Positions 25,099 to 34,300 of a stretch of 48,879 nucleotides of DNA are shown here, piece after piece. A program made the translations under genes and the position numbers. Position 1 is the first letter of the stretch. Every line of letters starts with the position of its first letter. The notes beneath the pieces are model-generated. The model saw only the letters and a list, made by a program, of their open reading frames with translations. It had not been told where the DNA came from and ran no database searches. The stretch is from an uncultured beta proteobacterium (GTDB lineage: Bacteria > Pseudomonadota > Gammaproteobacteria > Burkholderiales > Burkholderiaceae_C). The stretch spans positions 1 to 48,879 of the forward strand of contig CAJAVE010000153.1 of NCBI GenBank assembly GCA_903945325.1. The letters are read 5' to 3'.

Positions 25099-27024
25099 AT
25101 GAACCCAGTCAAGCTTTTCATGACCGGCCTGATGCTGGTCTTGGTCGCTTGGCAGGGTGCTAATGCGCAGATATCGCAACTGGGTGCCAAAGTGGCGCCA
25201 CAGAAGGGGGCCAGCGCAGCAGCACCTGCGGGAAAGCGCTATGCCCTCGTTATTGGCAACGCGACCTATGTCAATGCGTCGCCGCTGGCCAATCCGGTCA
25301 ACGACGCAAGGGCCGTTTGCAAAACACTGAAGGAACTGCAGTTCGATGTCGATTGCCGGGAAAATGTGACGCGCCGAGGCGGCTTCAAGCAGGCTATCAG
25401 CGACTTCACGCACAAGATCAAGCCGGCAGACGTCGCCTTGTTCTATTTTGCCGGGCACGGTGTGGAGTTGAATGGCGAGAACTTTCTCATCCCCACCGAG
25501 GCAAGTATCAGAAGCAAGGCCGATGTGGAAGATGAAACAGTTCGGGTTAATTTTGTCTATGACGAACTGAGCGCGGCAAAAGCACTGCTGAGCATCATCA
25601 TTCTGGATGCCTGCCGCGACAACCCGTTCAGAAGCTTTCGGTCGGGCTCGTCGGGTCTGACGGTGCCCACCAGTGTGACACCCGGAAGCATCACCATTTT
25701 CCCCACCTCACCCGGACGTGCAGCTTTGGACGGGTCTGGCAAGAATGGTGTGTTTACCTCGCACCTTCTTAAGCACATGTCCACACCCGGCATCAACATT
25801 GAAGAGATGTTCAAGCGTGTGAGTAGTGGCGTGCAGGTGGACGCCATTGCCGCAGGCATTGAGCAGATCCCATGGATCAACCAATCCTTCACCGGGGAGT
25901 TTTGCTTTTTCGGATGTGGAACCCGCATTAGCGCTGAAGACTACCAGGCTGTAGTGAGCAAGAAAGAAGAGATCGAAAGAACGACACAAACCTTGCAAGG
26001 CGAACTGGCTTCGCGCGAGTCCGAATTGCAGCAATTCAGAACCCGCATGGTAAGCCTGCAGCAGCAGCTGGAGGTACAGAGAAGATCCGAGAGTCTTTCG
26101 CTTGGTGAGCTGCAGAATCTGGGCAGACAGCGGGACGAATTGGCCGCCAAAACGGTCAACCTGGAAAGCCAGGAGCAGGAACTAAAACGCGTCAAGTTGG
26201 AGTTGCAGCGATTTCAATCCAAACAGGTCGACTTTGCCAAGCGGGAGACAGAAATGGCGGATGCCCGTGACCGCATTGCAGCGCTGGAAATGCAGATAGC
26301 ACTGACAGGGACGCGCAAACGCAACGATGCAGAGATGGATGTTTTGCGGCGCGAACGGGACAGTCTGGTGAAGAACAATTCCGAACTCCAGGCGCAGCAA
26401 AAGTCGAGCGAGGCGGCCTGGGGCGAGGTTGCCACCTTGCAGCAGCGGTTGAAGACCTATGACCAACAGCGTGGTGAGCTGGATGCCTACAAGCTGAAGC
26501 TTTCGCAATTGGAAGTGGAGAACCGCAAAAAAGACGAATCCGTGTTGCAGATGCGCATGGAATTGGAACAACGACAAACTGCGTTGACGGGAATGCGTGA
26601 GCGCATGGAGTCACTGCAAACGCAATTGAACCAACAGCGCAGTGGCCAGGCATCCACGGCGCAAGATCAGCAACGCATTCAAAGCGAACGCGAAGAACTG
26701 AAACGACGTGGCGAGCAACTTGCTGCGCGAGAGCGTGACCTTGCCGAGGCACGCAATGCACTGGCCAAAGCCGAGACGCAGGGCAACGAACAACAAGCCA
26801 AGCAGGAACTGATTGCGCTGAAGAACCGGCTTTCTGAATATGACAAACAGAAAAATGAACTCGACGGCTACAAGCAGCAAATGGCCCGCATGGAAGAAGC
26901 TCAGCTGAAAATTCAGTTCCGACTGAAGCAAGCCGAGGACCACCAAAAAGAGACCGAAGCAAAGTTGGTTGGCGCGAAGAAAAACACCGTAAAAGACGCG
27001 GCAGTGGTGTCCCCCGCTTTCTAA
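25099..27024 (+). CDS. Secreted caspase-like (C14) cysteine protease with C-terminal coiled coil
   Basis: 641 residues. A signal peptide ends near GANA (about residue 23). The caspase fold follows: KRYALVIGNATYVNASPL opening, His120 in LFYFAGHGVEL and Cys172 in IILDACRDNPF. These form the catalytic dyad of metacaspase-type proteases, which in most members cut after Arg or Lys. From about residue 290 to the end the protein is a nearly continuous coiled coil of about 340 residues, rich in Gln, Glu, Arg and Lys heptads and without Gly or Pro. That part is unusual for an exported protease and could serve for assembly or reach across the periplasm. It lies between the barrel and the TPR-GNAT gene (36 bases). 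Confidence 0.9.
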   Translation: MNPVKLFMTGLMLVLVAWQGANAQISQLGAKVAPQKGASAAAPAGKRYALVIGNATYVNASPLANPVNDARAVCKTLKELQFDVDCRENVTRRGGFKQAISDFTHKIKPADVALFYFAGHGVELNGENFLIPTEASIRSKADVEDETVRVNFVYDELSAAKALLSIIILDACRDNPFRSFRSGSSGLTVPTSVTPGSITIFPTSPGRAALDGSGKNGVFTSHLLKHMSTPGINIEEMFKRVSSGVQVDAIAAGIEQIPWINQSFTGEFCFFGCGTRISAEDYQAVVSKKEEIERTTQTLQGELASRESELQQFRTRMVSLQQQLEVQRRSESLSLGELQNLGRQRDELAAKTVNLESQEQELKRVKLELQRFQSKQVDFAKRETEMADARDRIAALEMQIALTGTRKRNDAEMDVLRRERDSLVKNNSELQAQQKSSEAAWGEVATLQQRLKTYDQQRGELDAYKLKLSQLEVENRKKDESVLQMRMELEQRQTALTGMRERMESLQTQLNQQRSGQASTAQDQQRIQSEREELKRRGEQLAARERDLAEARNALAKAETQGNEQQAKQELIALKNRLSEYDKQKNELDGYKQQMARMEEAQLKIQFRLKQAEDHQKETEAKLVGAKKNTVKDAAVVSPAF

Positions 27025-27060
27025 CGACGAAACACTTTAAGCACCAAAAAGCCCGCACCC

Positions 27061-28389
27061 ATGCAAACGAGTGATGCCCTCCGCCAATTGCAGGCCATCT
27101 TGAAGTTGCACCAAGCGGGTCAATCGGGTGAGGCAGAGGCTCTGTGTCGGCAAGCGCTCTTGGCGCAACCTGATCAGCCAGACTTGGTGCATCTGCTTGG
27201 CATCTTGAATGCCCAGGCCAAACGCTTCCCTGAGGCCAACTCGTACTTCGCCAAAGCCCTATCAATCGCCCCGACGCGCGCGGATTTTCGTGGGAACTTT
27301 GCGAATGCGCTGTGGGAGCAAGGCCGTCTGGATGACGCTTTGGAGCAATGCAGAGTTTCGCTATTGCACGACAACCGGCGCGCCGAGGTGCACAACACCT
27401 TGGGGAACGTACTCCTGGCGCAAGGGGAGCCGGAAGCTGCAAGCAGCAGTTTTCGGGAAGCGGTGATGCTGCAACCGTCTTACCACTTGGCCCACAACAA
27501 CCTTGGCCTTGCCCTGCATGTCATGGGGCAACACCACGAAGCGGCCGCCAGCTACCGCACCGCACTTGAAATCTATCCAGACTATCCGGAAGGCTGGAAC
27601 AACCGGGGTCTGGTGTTGAAGGAGTTGGGGCATATTGAGGAAGCCACGCAATGCTTTCGCCATGCGTTGAAGCTGCGCCCTGGCTATGCAAACGCCCAGG
27701 CAAGCCTGGCCGAAATGGATCCGGTTTGGGTGTCACCGTTGAACGGAAGCACCGTGGGTCTGCGCAGGTGGCGCGAGGAGGATGCAGACTATCTGCATGC
27801 TTGCTACCGGGACGCCGCGTTCATGAACCAGTACAACCATTTCATTCCCCGCGAACAAAGTCGCAATGCGCTGGAAAGGAAACTGCGTGCGGTGCAAGAT
27901 GCGCACCCTTGCCAAACCCGCTCGGTAGACTGGCTGATCGTCCGGCAAGATCGACATCAGCCGATTGGCATCGCGGGCTTGGTGGAAATCCAGTTTGCCC
28001 ACCGGCGCGCTGAGTTCATGATTGGCTTCCCCAACCCTCAAGACAGAGCGGCCCGTGCGGGGCTAGAGGCTGGAATACTGGTGTTGGATTACGCATTCAA
28101 TTTGGTTGGTCTCAACAAGCTCACTACATTCGTCTATGGAGACAACGATGGGTCCAGAAAGAACACGTTGGCGTTTGGTTTTATGCAAGAGAGCACTTTA
28201 CGAGAGCATATTGCCGGTGACACCGGGGGTGAATTTCTTGATTTGTTTGGTTTTGGCATGACATGCAGCGACTTTCGCAGCAACTTGCGCTTGGCACATC
28301 TGTCGATTCGGCTGTTGGGGCGAGACGTTACAGTTGCGCCCGTACGGTCGCAATCAATGCCTTCGACCGGCAGCCATAGGAATACATGA
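27061..28389 (+). CDS. TPR - GNAT acetyltransferase fusion protein
   Basis: 442 residues, no signal peptide, so cytoplasmic. Residues about 5-215 form six TPR units of 34 residues (for example EAEALCRQALLAQPDQPDLVHLLGIL, HNTLGNVLLAQGEPEAASSSFREAV, GWNNRGLVLKELGHIEEATQCFRHAL). Residues about 225-405 form a RimJ/RimL-like GNAT domain (VGLRRWREEDADYLHACYRD, then GIAGLVEIQFAHRRAEFMIGF and a C-terminal LVGLNKLTTFVYGDNDGSRKNTLAFGF). The GNAT part would transfer an acetyl group from acetyl-CoA to an amine on a protein or small molecule bound by the TPRs. The stop overlaps the start of the first giant gene (ATGATG), which implies co-translation and perhaps a role in handling that protein before export. 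Confidence 0.88.
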   Translation: MQTSDALRQLQAILKLHQAGQSGEAEALCRQALLAQPDQPDLVHLLGILNAQAKRFPEANSYFAKALSIAPTRADFRGNFANALWEQGRLDDALEQCRVSLLHDNRRAEVHNTLGNVLLAQGEPEAASSSFREAVMLQPSYHLAHNNLGLALHVMGQHHEAAASYRTALEIYPDYPEGWNNRGLVLKELGHIEEATQCFRHALKLRPGYANAQASLAEMDPVWVSPLNGSTVGLRRWREEDADYLHACYRDAAFMNQYNHFIPREQSRNALERKLRAVQDAHPCQTRSVDWLIVRQDRHQPIGIAGLVEIQFAHRRAEFMIGFPNPQDRAARAGLEAGILVLDYAFNLVGLNKLTTFVYGDNDGSRKNTLAFGFMQESTLREHIAGDTGGEFLDLFGFGMTCSDFRSNLRLAHLSIRLLGRDVTVAPVRSQSMPSTGSHRNT

Positions 28390-31300
28390 TGCGCAGATCA
28401 AAGTCGCCACCGTTGGCTTGCCTCGAGCAGATGCGGCATACGGTTCTGAGTCGCAGCCTTGCCGTAGCCTTTGGCTCTTTCCTGTTTTGCCACGCAATGG
28501 GAGCATATGCTTCAACGCCGCTCGCCAGCACGCTGGTTCCCGCAGACAACAGCGCCGGTGTCGCTGTACCCCAATTGCAGCTGACCTTTGACCAAGTAGT
28601 GACGACGGTCAACGGCAAGTCCATTGCGTTGCGAAAACTGGCAGACAACGCGCTGGTCGAATCCATTGCGGTCACAGACCTCAACCGCGTGGCATTGAGC
28701 ACCTCCAAGGTGGGCTCTGCGTCAGTCACTACGGCCTCTATTACACCCACCAGTCCTTTAGTTTGCGGTACCGGGTATTTTGTGCAGATAGATAGCGGAG
28801 CGTTTCAAAATGGCGCTGCGCAGGCGTATGTCGGCATCGCAGATAACAGCACCTGGAACTTCACGACGGCGGATTGTGGTGGCACGGGACCCAGTTTGCC
28901 CCAGGTGGCCAGTTATCTTCCGGCAGACAATGCAACGGGGGTCGCCGTTTCCAAGCTACGGCTGACTTTCGATCAGACTGTCAATGCGGTAGTCGGAAAA
29001 TCGATTTCGTTGCGCAAATCTACCGACAACTCATTGGTCGAATCAATTTCCGCAAGTGATACCAGCCGGATTGCATTGTCGAGTTCCAAACTGGGCCAAT
29101 CGACCGTGACCGCGGTGTCCATTACACCAACCGCAGCTTTGGCCTGTGGCACAAGTTATTACGTTCAAATAGACAGTGGAGCCTTTCAGAACAATAGCGC
29201 TGGTGCATTCGCAGGTATTTCCGACACCAGCACCTGGAATTTTTCAACCGGCGCGCCGGGTTCGATAGCAAACACATCACCTTCCAGCAATGCGACTGGG
29301 GTTGATGGCTCTGCCAACTTGCAGATTACCTACTGTGGAAGTCTCTCCGGTGGTGTGGCCGGCAAGAATATTGTCATCACCCGCGTTTCCGACAATGCGG
29401 TCCTCGAGACAATTGCTGCCACAGATGGCAGCAAAGTGACGTTTAACCAGGGTACGGTCACCATCAATCCGGCCAACACTCTGTCGGCCGGAACAAGCTA
29501 CTATGTGACCATTGAACCCGGTGCGTTTGCCACAGCCGGCGCACCGGTTGCCGGCATTGCAGACAACTCAAGCTGGACCTTCACGACCAGCGGAACGGCC
29601 TCAGGAAGTACAGCGCCGAAGGTTAACAGTTTGATACCCGCAGACAACAGTGGGAACGCGAGTGTCAACCCTAATCTTCAACTGGCTTTCGACCAAACAG
29701 TGACTGCCGTTAGCGGAAGATTCATTTCGCTGCGCAAGTCTTCCGACGGCTCGCTGGTCGAATCTATTGAGGCCGGGGATACAAATCGCCTGTCCATTTC
29801 CAATTCAAAAGTTGGCGCATCCAATACTTCAACTTCGACCGTGTCCGCAACACCCAGCAGCCGTTTGGCATGTGGTACCAGTTACTACGTGCAGATTGAT
29901 GCGGGAGCCTTTCAAAACAGCAGCGGCGGCGCATTTGCCGGCATCGCGGACAGCACCACCTGGAACTTCAATACGGTTCCGGGTGGTTTCATCAATTCAA
30001 CGTCACCCGCAAATAACACTGCAAACTTCATTGGCTCCGGCAGTCTGGCTGTCTATTTTTGTGAAAGCATGACATCTGCAGTGGCGGGAAAAAACATCTC
30101 GATCAAGCGACGCTTCGACAATTCAGTTGTAGAGACTATCGCGGCAACCGACAGCAGTAAAGTCAGCCTTGCAAACTATTCGCCTGGAAAAATTACGTTC
30201 CGCCCGAGCAATGTGCTGGCGCCAGGCGGAAGCTATTACGTCACGATAGACGCTGGTGCCTTTACAAACGGAGTATCCGTTACGTCTGGTATTTCGGACT
30301 CCAATGCATGGACTTTTTCCACGCGTGCCAACGACGCGCCCAACCCAATCGAATTCAACAGTCAAGCCAATGTTCCGTTTGAAACAGTGATTTCATCGAA
30401 CACAGTAACCATCACCGGTGTGTCCACGCCCGTGCCTATTTCCATCGTTGGTGGCAGTTATTCGATCAATGGCGCAGCTTTCACGACAAGCCCCGGCACA
30501 GTCGCTCCCAACGATTTAGTGACGGTGCGGTTGCTGTCGGCTCAGACCCCGTCAACCACTACAACGGCCACACTCAGTGTCGGAAGCATTAGTACAACAT
30601 TCAGCGTTTACACCCGCACGGCAGCGCCACAGGTGATCAGCTTGCTACCGGGTGACAACAGCGCGGGCGTCAGCACGTCTCCCATCTTGAAGATGAATTT
30701 TGATCAGTCTGTCAGTACGTCTTCCGGCAAGTCAATTTACATCCGCAAGTCCAGTGACAATTCGTTGGTCGAGTCAATCGCGAGTAGTGACAGTAGCCGG
30801 GTCACTATTACAAACTCGAAAAACCCATCCACCTTCGCATACAGCTCCACAGTGAGCGCGACCCCCGCTTTTTCCCTTGCGTGTGGGTCTGGCTACTACG
30901 TGCAGGTTGACTTTGGCACATTTCAAAACAACTCTGGGCAGCCCTTTGCGGGCATTTCGGACAACTCAACCTGGAATTTCACCACCATCGGTGCAGGGGC
31001 AATTACGGGCACCGTACCGTCCAACAACGCACTCAAGGTGGTCGGGTCGGGTGGTGACTTGGGGCTGACGTTCTGCAGCAAGGTGACCGGTTCGGTCGCA
31101 GGCAAGAATATTGTGGTTCGACGCAAATCGGACAACTCCATCGTAGAGTCAATTGCCGCGACGGACACCACCAAGGTGTCCATTATCTTGAATGCAGTGC
31201 TGATCAAATTGACTGCCAGCTTGACAGTTGGCAGTGCTTACTATGTCACCGTGGATGCAGGGGCATTTACCATCGGCGGCACGCCAAGCGATGCAATTTC

Positions 31301-34300
31301 AGGCACATCCGGGTGGACCTTCTCCATGGTGGCCGACACGACGCCCACAGCGGTTTCATTTGTTGCGCAAAGCGGTGTCCCTACCAATGCCGTCATGACA
31401 TCCAATGTGATCACGGTGAGTGGAATCACGGTTGCTGTGCCCATTTCAATTGTTGGGGGAACCTATTCCATCAACGGTGGCCCTTTCACGGCGAGCAGCG
31501 GCAGTGTCAACCCCAATGACACTGTGCAGGTGCGGGTGACGGCATCGGCCACTGCGGTCACGTCGACCACCGCAACACTGACTATCGGCAACCTGAGCAC
31601 CAGCTTTGTGGCCAGCACCGGCGGTGTGCGCGTACCGGATACACCTGCGATGGGAACGCCTCTGGTGTCGAACGGTTCGGCCGCCATCCATTTCACACCC
31701 ACTGCAAGCGATGGAGGCTCGACCATCACGGGTTACACGGTGCTGTGCAAACCCAGTGGTGGCCCTGCAATTTCTGCGGTCGGAAACAACTCGCCGGTGT
31801 ACGTGACTGGCCTGAGCAATGGCGTCTCATACGACTGCACCGTGACCGCAACCAACAAGGTCGGCACCAGCGCACCGTCGTTCGCTGTGAGCATTGTCCC
31901 GTTGATGCCCGACAAGGCCATGATGCAACGCCTGGCTGCGGGCACCGGGTATTCTCTGGCGGCCGACAGCACAGGAAAACTCAGCGCGTGGGGCGATGAC
32001 AGCTATTGGCAGGATGGAGATGGACGGGGGGTGTTTTCATCCAAACCCCAATCCGTCAAGGGACTCACCGGGGTCTTCAAGAAACTGGCCGCAGGCAATG
32101 GCTACAACCTGGCACTCAAGAGCGATGGCTCCCTGTGGGCGTGGGGACGCAATGATGTCGGCCAGCTTGGCGATGGAACTTCGGTCAACCGGGCGGCACC
32201 GGTAAAGATTGGCAGCGGCTACTCGGCTATTGCCACGGGATACAGCTACTGGAATCCCGGGCACAGCTTGGGGCTCAAACAAGACGGCTCGCTGTGGGCC
32301 TGGGGTCAGAACAGCTACGGACAGTTAGGTGACGGAACCACCACCAACCGCAGCACGCCGGTGCGAATCGACGGCGCATTCACCGCGGTAACCGGTGGCA
32401 CTTCGCATAGCCTTGGCATCAAGCAAGACGGCTCCCTGTGGGCTTGGGGTGGCAATGGATCGGGCCAACTGGGTGACGGCACAACGAACAGTCGGTCCAG
32501 TCCGGTCTTTGTGGGTCAGGGGTATGTTGCCGTGTCGGCCAGTGGCGACCACAGTCTGGCTCTGAAGAGTGATGGCACACTCTGGTCTTGGGGCGCCAAC
32601 AGCAGCGGACAGGTCGGAAATGGGACCACGACAGACCAGCGTACGCCAGTCCAGATTGGCAGTGGATATGCCGCGGTATCAACCGGAAACTCAACCAGCC
32701 TCGCAGTGAAGGCGGATGGCACATTGTGGTCATGGGGCTCCAATGATGTGGGTGGCCTGGGCGATGGCACAACGCTAAGCCGCAGCACGCCAGGGCAAAT
32801 TGGAACGGGTTTCAGTACCGTTTCAGCAGGCGATTGGCACAGCATGGCCTTGAAACTGGACGGTACCCTGTGGGGCTGGGGATACAACTATGCCGGACAG
32901 ATAGGAGACAGTACCGACGGCACATGGCGCCTGGTTCCCACGCTGGTGGCCTCCGGCATCAGCGAAGTTGCCGTTGGACTTCGCCATACGGTGGCAGTTG
33001 GCAAGACCAATGGTACGGTGTCGGCGTGGGGCAGTAACTACTACGGTGCCCTGGGGGATGGCGACCCCATTTTCCACACTACGCCCATTTCGGTCGATAC
33101 AGGCTATACGGCATTGAGTGCCAGCAAGCGTCATAACCTGGCCGTCAAGGCGGATGGCTCGCTGTGGTCCTGGGGTTGGAACGAATTCTTCCAGCTTTGC
33201 GACGGGAGCAACGTGGGAAAATCACGGCCAGCGCAAATTGGCAGCGGGTTCTCAGCGGTGGCTGCGGGTGTGTATCACAGTCTGGCCGTCAAGACCGATG
33301 GTTCACTGTGGGCCTGCGGGGGAAATGGCTCTTCGCAGCTTGGCGATACGACGACCAATGATCGATCTACGTTTGTTCAAGTTGATACCAATTATTCGAG
33401 CGTGTCAGCGGGTGACCGACACAGTCTTGCGCTAAAAAAAGACGGCTCCCTATGGGCCTGGGGTGACAACTGGTATGGTCAACTCGGGGACGGTACAACC
33501 CTCACGCGCAACAAACCTGTCCAAATTGGGGTCGACACCAAATACCTGGCGGTGGTCGCTGGCGACTTCCACACGATCGCGTTGAAGAGCGATGGTTCCT
33601 TGTGGTCTTGGGGCTTGAACGATCGCGGCCAACTCGGTGACGGGGCAGGCGCCTATTTGCGAAGCACCCCCCAAAAAATTGGCGATGGTTTTGCGACCGT
33701 GTCAGCGCACGGAAAACAGAATCTCGCATTGAAGCCTGATGGAAGTTTATGGGCCTGGGGTCAGAACGATGCCTCCCAACTCGGGGACGGCACGACGACA
33801 GATCAGGTTAAGCCGGTGCAGATTGGTGTGGGTTTTGTTGCCGCCTCGATGGGTGGTGACCACAGCATTGCCGTGCGCACCGATGGCACCGTGTGGACCT
33901 GGGGCGCCAACACCAACGGCCAGCTCGGTGACGGCACGCTCGTCAATCGAGCCGCATCGGTATTGGTCGTTAATGAAGCGGTGGATGGCCCGCTCGACAT
34001 GCGGCCAGAAATCTTGCAGAAGGCCATACCGGCCGACAAAACTCCACCGTTCCTGATCAAGGTGTCAGCCCAGTCGTTCAGCTTGAATTCCGCTCTGACC
34101 TACAAGGCGGAAGACCTGAACAAAACCGGCAGCGTCTACGTAGTGGCCTACCTGCCCGCCAACTCCCCCTTGCTCACCGGCACCGCCACGGCATCTGGCC
34201 AAAGCGCAAGCAGCGCACGCACCAAAGACACCGGCTGCCCGGCGGGCACAGCCGGTACCGTCCCGGCCGTACTCACAAGGGGGGGCTGGAAGCAGACCGA

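Noticed and set aside
26192..27442. 416-codon open frame antisense to the caspase coiled coil
   Set aside because: Arg/Pro/Ser-rich translation without domains, opposite a gene with clear heptads and a caspase fold.
28386..28430. Alternative start of giant 1 at ATG 28431
   Set aside because: Not excluded, but the ATGATG overlap with the upstream gene favours coupling at 28386, and both starts keep a usable signal peptide.
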